From positions 16,848-80,847 of the forward strand of contig NZ_JADEYS010000023.1 in assembly GCF_015209595.1 (NCBI RefSeq): 64,000 bases of DNA, read 5' to 3'. The notes beneath the pieces were generated by a model that saw only the letters and a program-made list of their open reading frames with translations, was not told where the DNA came from and searched no databases. The position numbers and the translations under genes were made by a program. Within the stretch, counting starts at the first letter, position 1. Every line of letters starts with the position of its first letter. Positions 19,154 to 28,749 of this stretch are shown piece by piece. Source of the DNA: Pontibacterium sinense (GTDB lineage Bacteria; Pseudomonadota; Gammaproteobacteria; Pseudomonadales; Balneatricaceae).

Positions 19154-20671
19154 TTACATCTGTTCGATCATGTCCTTTTGCAATACAGGGCAATGTATTG
19201 CGCTAGTGACCGTCCCGTCCGGCAGGACCGATTCGAGATGTACATCAAATCCCCATAGTCGATGGAGATGACGTAAAACCTCTTCTCCGTCGTCTGCTAA
19301 TGGCTGGCCGCTGTGTACATAGTGACGCAATGTGAGTGCACGGTCTCCGCGCACATTGACGTTGTATACCTGAATATTGGGTTCCCTGTTCCCCAGATTG
19401 TATTGTGCCGCCAGATCTTCACGGATCTGCTGATACCCCAGTTCATCATGAATAGAGGAAACACCCAGTGTCGGTCTTTCTGCATCGTCCATGATGGTGA
19501 ACAGTTTCAGTTCGCGAATCAAAGCCGGTGACAAGAACTGCAGGATAAAGCTCTCATCCTTATAGTTGCGCATGGCATCATGCAGTGTTTCGTTCCAGTC
19601 GCTGCCAGCGATCTCCGGGAACCAGTCGCGATCCTCTGCCGTAGGATGTTCACAGATGCGACGAATATCGTTCATCATGTTGTAGCCAAGGGTATAGGGG
19701 TTGATACCGCTAAAGTAGGGGCTGTCGAACGGAGGTTGATACACCACGCTGGAGTGTGAATGCAGAAACTCCATCATAAACCCGTCGTTGACCAGTCCTT
19801 CATCGTAGAGCCCATGAAGTAATGTGTAATGCCAAAAACAGGCCCAGCCTTCATTCATCACCTGAGTTTGCTTCTGAGGATAGAAGTACTGTGAGACTTT
19901 CCGCACAATACGGATAATTTCTCGTTGCCAGGATTCCAGTAACGGGGCATTTTTTTCCACAAAGTACAGAATATTCTCTTCAGGTTCTGCCGGAAAATGG
20001 ATCTCTTTGTGTGACGCATCTTCCTCTTTTTGAGGAATCGTATTCCATAGTTCATTTACATGACGCTGGATATACTCTTCACGGGCCTGCTGGCGCTCGC
20101 GTTCCTCGGCAGCAGTCAGTGGCTGGGGTCTTTGATATCGATTGACACCGTAATTCATCAGGGCGTGGCAGGAGTCCAGAATTTCTTCGACTTCGGCAGC
20201 ACCGTGGCGTTCTTCGCATTTACGAATGTAGTTTTTGGCAAACAGCAGGTAATCGATAATCGCAGTAGCATCTGTCCAGGTACGGAACAGGTAGTTACCT
20301 TTAAAGAATGAGTTGTGTCCGTAGCAGGCGTGGGCAATGACCAACGCCTGCATGGTCATCGTGTTCTCCTCCATCAGGTAGGAGATACAGGGATCAGAAT
20401 TGATGACGATCTCATACGCCAATCCCATGCGGCCACGCTTATAGTTCTGTTCGGTTTCAACAAACTGCTTACCAAAAGACCAGTGATTGTAGTTGAGAGG
20501 CATACCCACAGACGAATATGCATCCATCATCTGTTCTGAGGTAATAATCTCAATCTGGTTAGGATAAGTGTCCAGACCATAGCTATCTGCGATACGCGAA
20601 ATTTCTGCGTCATACCGCTGGATTAGCTCAAAGGTCCACTCTGCGCCGGTAGAAATAGGTTCCTTCTTCAT
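19154..20671 (-). CDS. SpoVR family protein (YcgB-like)
   Basis: A 505-residue SpoVR protein, named for a Bacillus spore-cortex protein but widespread in non-sporing bacteria, where its biochemical role is unknown. Typical segments are [65 protein letters not shown] and the [17 protein letters not shown] region; the His/Glu-rich motifs look metal-binding (inference). Its ATG overlaps the stop of yeaH by four bases (ATGA). The gene order yeaG-yeaH-spoVR is found in many proteobacteria, and in E. coli the homologues belong to the general stress/stationary-phase response. Confidence 0.93.
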   Translation of the reverse strand: MKKEPISTGAEWTFELIQRYDAEISRIADSYGLDTYPNQIEIITSEQMMDAYSSVGMPLNYNHWSFGKQFVETEQNYKRGRMGLAYEIVINSDPCISYLMEENTMTMQALVIAHACYGHNSFFKGNYLFRTWTDATAIIDYLLFAKNYIRKCEERHGAAEVEEILDSCHALMNYGVNRYQRPQPLTAAEERERQQAREEYIQRHVNELWNTIPQKEEDASHKEIHFPAEPEENILYFVEKNAPLLESWQREIIRIVRKVSQYFYPQKQTQVMNEGWACFWHYTLLHGLYDEGLVNDGFMMEFLHSHSSVVYQPPFDSPYFSGINPYTLGYNMMNDIRRICEHPTAEDRDWFPEIAGSDWNETLHDAMRNYKDESFILQFLSPALIRELKLFTIMDDAERPTLGVSSIHDELGYQQIREDLAAQYNLGNREPNIQVYNVNVRGDRALTLRHYVHSGQPLADDGEEVLRHLHRLWGFDVHLESVLPDGTVTSAIHCPVLQKDMIEQM

Positions 20672-21957
20672 GCGGCCCCCTCCGTCTTCTTCTCAAACAG
20701 CTTGCGGAAGACAGGATAAATTTCTGATGCGTCTGTTATTTGATGCATCGCAAAACTGTCGTTCCAGCTTGAATGTACTTTTTCGTACTCCACCCATAGG
20801 TTCTGATGAGGTCCGGTAGTGATCTCCACATACGAGAAATACTGTACATTCGGTAAGATCTTGCTCTGTAGCAGGTCGCCACAGATATTGGAGTCACCAT
20901 CCCAGTTATCCCCGTCAGATGCCTGAGCAACGTAGATATTCCAGTCGCCCGCAGGGTAGCGTTCTTCCAGAATCTCTCCCGTCAGTTTCAGGGCGCTGGA
21001 GACAATCGTACCGCCGGTTTCACGCGAATAGAAAAACTCTTGCTCATCCACTTCCTTCGCGTGGGTATGATGGCGTACAAACACGACTTCTATCTGTTTA
21101 TAGTTACGTTTCAGGAACAGATACAGCAGTACAAAGAAGCGTTTGGCAATGTCTTTAATGCTCTGGGTCATGGAGCCTGAAACATCCATCACGCAGAACA
21201 TCACCGCTTTGCTGGATGGGACCGGCACTCTGATTGTGTTGTTGTATTTGATATCGAAGTCGTCGATCCATGGGATACGCTTAATGCGTGCCTGCAGAGC
21301 TTCGATTTTTTCCTGTAGGCACAGAATCTGCTGTTCGGCTTCCGTATCAGGTAACCGTGAATTCAGCGTCTCTATCTCTTGCTCCAGCTCGCGGATCTCA
21401 CGTCGCTCTTTTCCCGAGAGGGCGACGCGACGTGCCTGAGCCGACCGAAGAGAGCGTACAATATGGATTTTCTCAGGAGCACCCGAGTTGGTGAAACCTG
21501 CCCGACGGGTTTCAAACTGGGTGGTGTTCTTCAGCTGTTTTTTGACCAGATAAGGTAACTCGAGACCGTCGAACATAAAGTCGAGGAACTCTTCCTGACT
21601 GATCTGGAACGTGAAGTCGTCCATCCCTTCACCCTGATTGCTGGCGCTACCGTCTCCGGAACCACCGCCACCACCACCGCCTGATGGGCGCTGAAATTCG
21701 TCGCCGACAATAAACTCCTTATTGCCGGGGAATACCCGCTTCGTTTTGCCGCCAGGACCATGATGGAATATTGGTTCAGAGATGTCTCGGCGCGGAATCG
21801 TGACTGATCCACCCTGATCAATATTGGTGATGGAGCGACTATTTACCGCATCTTCAACGGCTTCCTTAATGTGTTTTTTATAGCGTTTAAGGAAGCGTTG
21901 GCGGTTTACCGTGCTCTTTTTCTTCGCGTTTTGGCGGCGGTCGATGATATAGCTCAT
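20668..21957 (-). CDS. yeaH: YeaH/YhbH family protein (DUF444)
   Basis: A 429-residue protein with an N-terminal basic region ([26 protein letters not shown]), a flexible glycine-rich stretch (polyG near residue 95), a coiled coil (about 165-205) and a C-terminal von Willebrand A-like domain with the metal-site motif [10 protein letters not shown], then the family signatures [13 protein letters not shown] and [13 protein letters not shown]. It aligns with E. coli YeaH throughout, which sets the start at MSYIID. A 4-base overlap couples it to spoVR. By operon position it is a partner of the PrkA kinase YeaG in starvation or stress adaptation. Confidence 0.93.
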   Translation of the reverse strand: MSYIIDRRQNAKKKSTVNRQRFLKRYKKHIKEAVEDAVNSRSITNIDQGGSVTIPRRDISEPIFHHGPGGKTKRVFPGNKEFIVGDEFQRPSGGGGGGGSGDGSASNQGEGMDDFTFQISQEEFLDFMFDGLELPYLVKKQLKNTTQFETRRAGFTNSGAPEKIHIVRSLRSAQARRVALSGKERREIRELEQEIETLNSRLPDTEAEQQILCLQEKIEALQARIKRIPWIDDFDIKYNNTIRVPVPSSKAVMFCVMDVSGSMTQSIKDIAKRFFVLLYLFLKRNYKQIEVVFVRHHTHAKEVDEQEFFYSRETGGTIVSSALKLTGEILEERYPAGDWNIYVAQASDGDNWDGDSNICGDLLQSKILPNVQYFSYVEITTGPHQNLWVEYEKVHSSWNDSFAMHQITDASEIYPVFRKLFEKKTEGAA

Positions 21958-22034
21958 ACTTCCGATCCCCATGAAGGGCCGATGCCTCGCTTACTGCGTG
22001 CGTAAACAGCGACCAGCTAATTGATCCGTAATCT

Positions 22035-22058
22035 CCAGAGAGCACTCCGGCTCTCTGG
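22035..22058. repeat. Hairpin between yeaG and yeaH
   Basis: A perfect 9-bp inverted repeat (CCAGAGAGC / GCTCTCTGG, six-base loop) is followed at 22061-22079 by a second, weaker stem (AGCGC / GCGCT). There is no T-tract on either strand, so it is better read as an RNA-processing or stability element in the operon transcript than as a terminator. Confidence 0.5.
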
Positions 22059-22077
22059 GCAGCGCGCTATACAGCGC

Positions 22078-24000
22078 TTACTGCGACTTACGTACCCGGA
22101 TATACCACTCAGAAAGCAGGCGAACCTGTTTCTCGGTGTATCCGCGTTCAATCATGCGTTTAACAAATTCGCTGTGCTTCTTCTGATCGTCGCTGGAGGC
22201 TTTGGCGTTAAAGGAGATCACTGGAAGCAGATCTTCTGTGTTAGAGAACATTTTCTTCTCAATCACAGTACGCATTTTCTCGTAGCTGGACCAGGCCGGG
22301 TTCTTGCCGTGATTGGAGGCCCGTGCGCGCAGAACGAAGTTCACGATTTCATGGCGGAAATCTTTTGGATTACTGATACCAGCAGGTTTTTCAATTTTCT
22401 CGAGTTCTTCACTGATCGCTACCCGGTCAAGGATGTCACCGGTTTCAGGGTCACGGTATTCCTGATCCTGAATCCAGAAATCGGCATAAGTGACATAGCG
22501 GTCGAAAATGTTCTGGCCGTACTCTGAATAGGATTCCAGATAGGCTGTCTGAATTTCTTTGCCTAAATACTCGATGTATTTTGGCATCACGAATTCTTTC
22601 AGGAAGCCGATGTAGCGCTCATGTACTTCAGCCGGGAACTGTTGCTGTTCGATCTCTTTTTCCAGAACGTGCATCAGGTGAACGGGGTTGGCCGCGACTT
22701 CGGAAGAGTCGAAGTTGAATACTTTAGACAGGATCTTAAATGCGAAGCGGGTCGACAGGCCATCCATCCCTTCATCGACACCGGCTGAATCTTTATATTC
22801 CTGCAAAGACTTGGCTTTTGGATCGGTGTCTTTCAGGTTCTCTCCGTCATAGATCCGCATTTTTGAGAAAACACTGGAGTTTTCAGGTGACTTAACGCGG
22901 GAGAGTACAGAGAACTGTGCCAGCATATTGAGCGTATCAGGTGCACAAGGGGATTCAGCCAGAGAGCTGTGTTCCAGCAGTTTGGCATAGATCTCGATCT
23001 CTTCAGTGACGCGGGTGCAATACGGTACTTTTACAATATATACACGGTCAATGAAGGCTTCATTCGTTTTGTTGTTCTTAAAGCTTTGCCACTCAGATTC
23101 ATTTGAGTGGGCCAACAGAATACCGTTGAACGGGATTGCTCCCATGCCTTCGGTGCTGTTGTAGTTACCTTCCTGTGTGGCTGTCAGCAGAGGATGCAGC
23201 ACTTTAATCGGTGCTTTAAACATCTCTACAAACTCCATCATACCTTGGTTTGCACGGCAAAGAGCGCCGGAGAAACTGTAGGCATCAGGGTCGTGCTGAG
23301 CGAACTCTTCCAGTTTACGGATATCAACTTTACCCACCAGGCTGGAAATATCCTGGTTGTTTTCATCACCCGGTTCAGTTTTCGCGATAGCGATCTGATC
23401 GAGGATAGACGGGTACTGTTTGACGACGCGGAATTTAGACAGGTCACCACCGAACTCATGTAAGCGCTTTACAGCCCACGGTGACATAACACCCTTCAGA
23501 TAGCGCTGAGGAATGCCGTACTCTTCTTCCAGAATCTGGCCATCTTCTTCCGGATTGAACAGGCCAAGTGGCGATTCGAATACAGGCGAGTCTTTGATGG
23601 CGTAAAACGGTACGTGCTGCATCAAAAACTTCAGACGTTCGGCCAATGAGGATTTACCGCCGCCCACCGGGCCAAGGAGGTAAAGGATCTGTTTGCGTTC
23701 TTCCAATCCCTGGGCTGCGTGTTTGAAGTAAGAGACGATATTTTCAATAGCGTCTTCCATTCCATAAAATTCGCTGAACGCAGGGTAACGTTTGATCAGT
23801 TTATTTGAGAAGATGCGACTAAGTCTTGGATCGGAGGCTGTATCAACTAACTCCGGTTCTCCAATTGCTTCTAGCATCCTTTCAGCAGCATCGGCATATA
23901 CCGACGGGTCTTCTTTACACAGCGCGAGATATTCATTGAGAGACATCTCTTCTTGCTTCGTGGACTCGTAACGGGCTCTATAATGCTCAAAAATACTCAT
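22078..24000 (-). CDS. yeaG: PrkA family serine protein kinase (YeaG)
   Basis: A 640-residue PrkA protein: an AAA+-like ATPase core fused to a C-terminal kinase-like region, reported to phosphorylate proteins on serine. It shows the P-loop GPVGGGKSSLAERL (residues 110-123), IPFNGILLAHSNESEWQ, and the C-terminal PKDFRHEIVNFVLRARA motif. The N-terminus MSIFEHYRARY aligns with E. coli YeaG, so the ATG at 24000 is used rather than an earlier in-frame one; AGGAAGG lies just upstream. It is the first gene of the yeaG-yeaH-spoVR operon, induced in E. coli by stress and starvation. A 77-base gap with hairpins separates it from yeaH. Confidence 0.94.
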   Translation of the reverse strand: MSIFEHYRARYESTKQEEMSLNEYLALCKEDPSVYADAAERMLEAIGEPELVDTASDPRLSRIFSNKLIKRYPAFSEFYGMEDAIENIVSYFKHAAQGLEERKQILYLLGPVGGGKSSLAERLKFLMQHVPFYAIKDSPVFESPLGLFNPEEDGQILEEEYGIPQRYLKGVMSPWAVKRLHEFGGDLSKFRVVKQYPSILDQIAIAKTEPGDENNQDISSLVGKVDIRKLEEFAQHDPDAYSFSGALCRANQGMMEFVEMFKAPIKVLHPLLTATQEGNYNSTEGMGAIPFNGILLAHSNESEWQSFKNNKTNEAFIDRVYIVKVPYCTRVTEEIEIYAKLLEHSSLAESPCAPDTLNMLAQFSVLSRVKSPENSSVFSKMRIYDGENLKDTDPKAKSLQEYKDSAGVDEGMDGLSTRFAFKILSKVFNFDSSEVAANPVHLMHVLEKEIEQQQFPAEVHERYIGFLKEFVMPKYIEYLGKEIQTAYLESYSEYGQNIFDRYVTYADFWIQDQEYRDPETGDILDRVAISEELEKIEKPAGISNPKDFRHEIVNFVLRARASNHGKNPAWSSYEKMRTVIEKKMFSNTEDLLPVISFNAKASSDDQKKHSEFVKRMIERGYTEKQVRLLSEWYIRVRKSQ

Positions 24001-24161
24001 TGTGGTCACCTTCCTCGTGAGATCCTTTAAATTCAAGTGCTTAGGGGCTCATCATTTCGTACTCTCTGCTTGTTTCGTGTTTTAGTGTAGTTCACATTTC
24101 AGGGTGTCGATGGCTTCTATAACGTTTGGACAGTGATTTTTTCGATAAGTCTGCTTGTTTT

Positions 24162-25295
24162 TTAACCAGTTGATTCTTCAGAGAAATCTTGTTCAAGAAC
24201 CCGAATGATTTCTCGCATAAAACGTGCGGCTTCTCCGCCAGTGGCTGCCCGGTGATCAAATGTCAACGAGAGAGGCAGCACTCTGCGAACGACAACCTCG
24301 CCATCTACAGCCACGGCCTGGTCGCGGATAACACCTGCCCCAAGAATGGCGACTTGCGGTGGAACAACAACCGGAGACGCATAACGACCGGCGATGGTGC
24401 CAAAATTACTCAGGGTAATGGTGGCGCCCTGAAGCTCTTTGGGTGGGATTGTGCGGGCTTTGACGTCTGCGCGCATCTTATCCAGGCCTTTACGTAGCTC
24501 CTCGGTACTGCGTTGTCCAATGTCTCTTAAAACGGGCACAAACAGTCCCTGATCAGTGTCAACCGCGACACCCAAATGAATCTTGCTGTGCTGACGCCGA
24601 CTCAGGCTTGCGCCATCAAACCAGGTATTGATCGCCGGTTCGGCTTTGCATCCGGCGGCAATGGCGTTGACCAATCGCATGGTTACATCGGTACCGGAGG
24701 GCCAGTTGTGGATGTCCACATCTTCACATAGCGTCACAGGAACCACTTCAGCGTGCGCCAGCGCCATGGTTTTGGCCATCTGCTTTCGTACGCCGCGCAA
24801 GGGTTCTGCGTGGCCGTGCACTTTATTCATGCTGGCGGCTTGTTCTACATCCTCCGGGGTGATGGCGCCATTTCGTCCATTGCCCTGCAGTCCATTGAGA
24901 TCGACATTTAACCGCCGTGCCAGCGCTCTGACTGCGGGTGTTGCGCGTGCCGACTGATGGGCGCGGGTGCTGGGAGCTGCGCCGATAATAAAGTCATCTC
25001 CGGCTTCGTTGCCCTCGGCGTCCGGAATTTCTCCGACCACCGTCCCGGTGTCGTCATCCTCTTCACTGATATACTCGATCAGAGGCTCGCCGGTATGGAT
25101 GGTGTCTCCCGCTGCACCGAAGAGGTGAGCGATAACGCCATCTTGGGGGGAAGGGACTTCGACAATGGCTTTTGCGGTTTCAACCGATACCAATATCTGG
25201 TCAATTTTTACCTCATCGCCTTCCTTGATATGCCATTCCACTATTTCGGCCTCGGGTAATCCTTCTCCCAGGTCCGGCAGTTTGAAGTATTTCAT
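24162..25295 (-). CDS. 2-oxoacid dehydrogenase E2 (dihydrolipoamide acyltransferase)
   Basis: The acyltransferase core of a 2-oxoacid dehydrogenase complex; it moves the acyl group from lipoate to CoA. The 377-residue protein has one lipoyl domain (residues 1-76, lipoylated Lys42 in ETAKA), a charged linker, the peripheral subunit-binding domain (ATPAVRALARRLNVDLNGLQGNGRNGAITPEDV, about 117-150) and the catalytic domain ending in LTFDHRAATGGEAARFM. The catalytic motif has TG where most E2 enzymes have DG after DHRxx, while the His is kept. Its ATG overlaps the E1 beta stop by four bases. Substrate is inferred as branched-chain 2-oxoacids from the leucine dehydrogenase gene at the operon head. 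Confidence 0.9.
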   Translation of the reverse strand: MKYFKLPDLGEGLPEAEIVEWHIKEGDEVKIDQILVSVETAKAIVEVPSPQDGVIAHLFGAAGDTIHTGEPLIEYISEEDDDTGTVVGEIPDAEGNEAGDDFIIGAAPSTRAHQSARATPAVRALARRLNVDLNGLQGNGRNGAITPEDVEQAASMNKVHGHAEPLRGVRKQMAKTMALAHAEVVPVTLCEDVDIHNWPSGTDVTMRLVNAIAAGCKAEPAINTWFDGASLSRRQHSKIHLGVAVDTDQGLFVPVLRDIGQRSTEELRKGLDKMRADVKARTIPPKELQGATITLSNFGTIAGRYASPVVVPPQVAILGAGVIRDQAVAVDGEVVVRRVLPLSLTFDHRAATGGEAARFMREIIRVLEQDFSEESTG

Positions 25296-26278
25296 ACGAA
25301 CTCCAGTGTCTGTCTGACCGCATCCTTAATGTCGGCGGTGTTGGGCATAAAGTGATTTTCCAATCGGAAGTAGGGCATCACCGTGTCATATCCCGTGATA
25401 CGCAGAGGCGGGGCTTGTAGATCCATCAACGCCTTCTCGACGAGTGTCGCAGCAATCTCTGCGCCTACGCCAAGGTGACGGGATGCTTCATGAACAATGA
25501 CACAGCGGCCGGTTTTGGCGACCGATGCAAGAATGGTGTCCATATCCAGTGGACTGATGGTGGCGACGTCAATGACCTCGCAGCTGATGTTATCCTCGGC
25601 CAGTTGCTCAGCCGCTTCCAGTGTTTCTTTGATCATCGCGCCCCAGCTGACCAACGTGATGTCAGAGCCTTCTCGAAGGGTGAAGCACGTATCCAGCGGC
25701 AGTGCGGCGCCGTTATCCAGAACCGGCTGTTTGCTGGCGCGGTAGATCCGCTTAGGCTCCAGAAAAATGACAGGATCTGGGTTGCGAATGGCTGACAGTA
25801 ATAGGCCATAGGCGCGTGCTGGAGAGGAGGGTACGACCACACGCAATCCCGGAATGTGGGCGAGTAGGGTCTCGGTACTTTCTGAATGGTGCTCTGGTGC
25901 ATGAATACCGCCACCAAAAGGTGCACGGATCACCAGCGGGCAGCTGAGACGGCCACGGGTGCGGTTACGCATCCGAGCTGCGTGGCATATGATGTGCTCC
26001 AGCGCGGGGAATATAAATCCCATAAACTGAATTTCAGCGATCGGCTTCAGGCCTTGCGCTGCCATACCCACGGTTAAACCACCGATCATGGCTTCAGCCA
26101 GCGGCGTATCCATCACGCGACGGTTGCCAAAACGTTCTTTTAAACCGGCTGTTGCACGAAAAACACCCCCGTTGGTACCCACATCTTCGCCAAGGATCAC
26201 AACGTTTTCGTCCTGTTCCATCTCATGTGCGAGCGCCAGATTCACCGCTTCAAGTAGAGTGATTGCTTCATGATTCAT
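25292..26278 (-). CDS. 2-oxoacid dehydrogenase E1 beta subunit
   Basis: The beta half of the thiamine-diphosphate E1 component, which decarboxylates the 2-oxoacid and acylates lipoyl-E2. The 328-residue length fits the family. Visible segments are ALAHEMEQDENVVILGEDVGTNGGVFRAT, the RVMDTPLAEAMIGGLTVGMA motif holding the conserved TDP-activating Glu, RAPFGGGIHAPEHHSES and CVIVHEASRHLGVGAEIAA. AAAGGAGG is 8 bases before the ATG, and the first 11 bases overlap the end of the E1 alpha gene. It is the third gene of the operon. Confidence 0.93.
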   Translation of the reverse strand: MNHEAITLLEAVNLALAHEMEQDENVVILGEDVGTNGGVFRATAGLKERFGNRRVMDTPLAEAMIGGLTVGMAAQGLKPIAEIQFMGFIFPALEHIICHAARMRNRTRGRLSCPLVIRAPFGGGIHAPEHHSESTETLLAHIPGLRVVVPSSPARAYGLLLSAIRNPDPVIFLEPKRIYRASKQPVLDNGAALPLDTCFTLREGSDITLVSWGAMIKETLEAAEQLAEDNISCEVIDVATISPLDMDTILASVAKTGRCVIVHEASRHLGVGAEIAATLVEKALMDLQAPPLRITGYDTVMPYFRLENHFMPNTADIKDAVRQTLEFV

Positions 26279-27359
26279 GGTGAGTGCCTCCTTTCATCGC
26301 TTTGACCATCGCCCATTCGCGTTGCTCGCGCAGCTGCTCAGGAAGTTCGGCATAGAGGTAATCAAAGAGAGACTCAACCGGTTGAGGTGGCGTGGCCAAA
26401 TAGCGTTCAACAGCCGATTGCACCATGCTGTTGACCTCGTCCTGCCAGATGGTTTCCTGGGTTTCATCCCACCAACCCTGTTTGTGCAGGAAGGTGCGTA
26501 AACGCTTCACCGGTTCATGCTCCCAGGCTTTCTTCAGCTCATCATTACTGCGATAGCGCGTAGCATCATCGGCAGTTGTATGATCAGACAGACGGTAACT
26601 GATCGCTTCTATCAGTGACGGCCCTTTCCCCTCTCGGGCGCGCTCCAGTGCTATTTCGATCGCTTCACGCATCGCAATCGCGTCGTTTCCGTCAACTTGT
26701 TCGCCCCGGATACCCGCGCCGATCGCTTTTTGCGCCAAGGTTGGTGCGCCACTTTGCAGGGCGCGGGGAACAGATATCGCCCATTGGTTATTGTTGACGA
26801 TAAAAACGACCGGTAGTTGCCAGGCACCTGCGACATTAAGGCCTTCCAGAAAGTCGCCCTTAGATGTTGCTCCATCACCACAGAGGGTGACGGCAACCCG
26901 TTTTTCATTACGTATTTTTAGTGCGGTGGCAACGCCGCAAGCATGCATCGATTGGGTTGCGATGGGGACCGAATTAGGAAAATCTTCACCTTGTTGTTCA
27001 GCAGCATTGCCCCGCTCATCGCCACCCCAATAGAGCAATATCTCTTCCATTGGCATGCCCCTGAGCATCTGGCAGGCGTGATTTCGATAGTAAGGTATCA
27101 ACACATCTTCAGGATGCATCAGCAGGCCTAAGGGTACATCAATCCCTTCAATACCCAGCAGTGAGGCGTAAGTGCCCAACTGGCCGGTGCGTTGTAGGGC
27201 AACGGCTTTATTGTCCATCGTGCGTGCCAGTACCATATTCCGGTAGCAGTGGGTGAGCCATTCGGGTTGCTGTGCCCAGACGGGTAATGCGCTCAGTGGA
27301 TCGCCCTGGCTGCTGAGATATTGGCGGTAACGAATTTCGCCTTCAAATACAGTGTCCAT
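26268..27359 (-). CDS. 2-oxoacid dehydrogenase E1 alpha subunit
   Basis: The alpha half of the E1 component, holding the thiamine diphosphate. The 363-residue protein carries the TDP motif GDGATSKGDFLEGLNVAGAWQLPVVFIVNNNQWAIS and the phosphorylation-loop region YRLSDHTTADDATRYR seen in PDH-A and branched-chain E1 alpha proteins. The N-terminal LARTMDNKAVALQRTGQLGTYASLLG is typical of the BCKDH/PdhA family in which E1 is an alpha2beta2 heterotetramer. AGGAG lies 8 bases upstream of the ATG. It follows the leucine dehydrogenase-type gene by 21 bases, and E1 beta overlaps its end. Confidence 0.93.
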   Translation of the reverse strand: MDTVFEGEIRYRQYLSSQGDPLSALPVWAQQPEWLTHCYRNMVLARTMDNKAVALQRTGQLGTYASLLGIEGIDVPLGLLMHPEDVLIPYYRNHACQMLRGMPMEEILLYWGGDERGNAAEQQGEDFPNSVPIATQSMHACGVATALKIRNEKRVAVTLCGDGATSKGDFLEGLNVAGAWQLPVVFIVNNNQWAISVPRALQSGAPTLAQKAIGAGIRGEQVDGNDAIAMREAIEIALERAREGKGPSLIEAISYRLSDHTTADDATRYRSNDELKKAWEHEPVKRLRTFLHKQGWWDETQETIWQDEVNSMVQSAVERYLATPPQPVESLFDYLYAELPEQLREQREWAMVKAMKGGTHHES

Positions 27360-27380
27360 AGGGTGTTCTCCTGGTCTCGA

Positions 27381-28421
27381 TCAGGCCGCGGAATGCAGCG
27401 CTGCCCGGGCAATAATTGTCTCAGCCCGCTCATTGGCGATGCAGTGTGTGCTTCGTCCTTCCTGATCGGCTTGCTGGAATAGCTGGCTGAGTGAGGTACC
27501 AACCTGTCTGACCTTGGCGGAAATGGCAGCGTCAGTTTGACCCGCATGTTGCATCGCGACGAAAATCAGACCACCTGCGTTAATCAGATAATCCGGGGCG
27601 TACAGAATGTTGCGTCTGCGCAACAGCTCCCCGTGTTCTTCGCGCTCTAGCTGGTTATTGGCGGAACCCGCAACGATACGGCAGCGGAGCTGCTGCATGC
27701 TGTGATCGTTAATGATTGCACCCAGTCCGCAGGGGCAAAACACATCTGCCTCTACGCTGTATATCTTATCGGTGGCGACAGCCTTTGCCCCAAGTTCGTT
27801 CACGGCTTTCAGAACCTTTACCTGATCGATATCGGAAACCGTGAGGTGAGCGCCGTCGTTATACAGCATCTGGGCGACCGCATAACCAACGTGTCCCAGT
27901 CCTTGCAGTGCGACATGAGTACCCTGCAGGGAATCGCTGCCGTTCAGATGTTTAAGCGCGGCTTTTATGCCTTCGAAAACTCCCATAGCGGTATATGGGG
28001 AGGGATCCCCTATCTGACTTGTACAGGTGACCCACTTGGTGGTGTGGGCGATTGAATCCATATCACTGGTCAGGGTGCCGCTGTCCATCGCGGTGATGTA
28101 ACGGCCTCCCAGATCCTGTACAAAGCGGCCGAAAGATTCCATCAACGCCTTGCGGTCGAAGTTGTGGCTGGGTTTAATCAATACTGCTTTTGCCCCGCCG
28201 TGGGGTAAGCCGGACAGAGCCGCTTTATAGCTCATTCCCCGTGCAAGACGAGTTGCATCGGTAATCGCGTCGGCTTCACTTTGGTAAGTAATAAAGCGGC
28301 AACCACCAATGGCAGGTCCACGTAATGTGGAATGTATTGCGATAATGGCACGTAACCCGGTTTCTGGGTCGCAGGCAAAATGCAGCCTCTCCAGGCCCGC
28401 GTTTTCCATCTGTTCAAACAT
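27381..28421 (-). CDS. Leu/Phe/Val dehydrogenase family enzyme
   Basis: An NAD-dependent amino acid dehydrogenase that oxidatively deaminates branched-chain (or phenyl) amino acids to 2-oxoacids. The 346-residue protein has the substrate-domain motif GPAIGGCRF, LARGMSYKAALSGLPHGGAKAV (the Lys of KAAL and the LPHGGAKAV lysine are catalytic or binding positions in leucine dehydrogenase) and the nucleotide-binding GLGHVGYAVAQML. GGAGG is 8 bases before the ATG. Together with E1 alpha, E1 beta and E2 just downstream it forms a route from valine, leucine or isoleucine to acyl-CoA. The exact amino acid preference cannot be set from sequence. Confidence 0.88.
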   Translation of the reverse strand: MFEQMENAGLERLHFACDPETGLRAIIAIHSTLRGPAIGGCRFITYQSEADAITDATRLARGMSYKAALSGLPHGGAKAVLIKPSHNFDRKALMESFGRFVQDLGGRYITAMDSGTLTSDMDSIAHTTKWVTCTSQIGDPSPYTAMGVFEGIKAALKHLNGSDSLQGTHVALQGLGHVGYAVAQMLYNDGAHLTVSDIDQVKVLKAVNELGAKAVATDKIYSVEADVFCPCGLGAIINDHSMQQLRCRIVAGSANNQLEREEHGELLRRRNILYAPDYLINAGGLIFVAMQHAGQTDAAISAKVRQVGTSLSQLFQQADQEGRSTHCIANERAETIIARAALHSAA

Positions 28422-28749
28422 GACGGGATCCTCCGTACTCGTTGTCTTGGAAAACCTGAACGCGAAGCACCAAAGTGGTTATTCCTGCCAGAGTGATCGG
28501 GTAAATAACTCTGATTTTGTAGGGTTTTTACCTAGTGCTTCAAAGCGTATCCTCCTATTTTGGATAGCACAGGTTTTCGCAAAGTTCAGATAATTTTTAC
28601 GAATTTTTCTAACAAGTTACGGTCATAAGGCGGTAGCCGATCACTGCTTTTGGCAGTGCGGCATCCGGGTCAAATTTTGATCTGGGGTGTTTGCGCAGAT
28701 GCGGTTATAATCGTTTTCTTTATCATCATCAGACTGGGTCCATCGAATC
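28422..28749. other. Divergent promoter region with hairpin
   Basis: This 328-base gap lies between the divergent amino acid dehydrogenase and L,D-transpeptidase genes. It has no credible ORF. A stem at 28636-28662 pairs GCCG...CACTGC with GCAGTG...CGGC around a TTTTG loop. A -10 box for the transpeptidase lies at 28706. The AT-rich part around 28550-28620 probably holds the minus-strand promoter, which I cannot place exactly. Confidence 0.4.
28706..28711 (+). promoter_or_regulatory. Predicted -10 element for the L,D-transpeptidase gene
   Basis: A perfect TATAAT lies 39 bases before the ATG at 28750. The hexamer 17 bases upstream (TGGGGT, 28683-28688) is a poor -35 match, so an activator may be needed. 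Confidence 0.45.

Noticed and set aside
21640..21680. Glycine-codon repeat run (GCCACCACC) in the yeaH gene, a possible tandem repeat
   Set aside because: It encodes the flexible polyglycine linker that is present in YeaH homologues, so it is coding sequence and not a separate repeat element.
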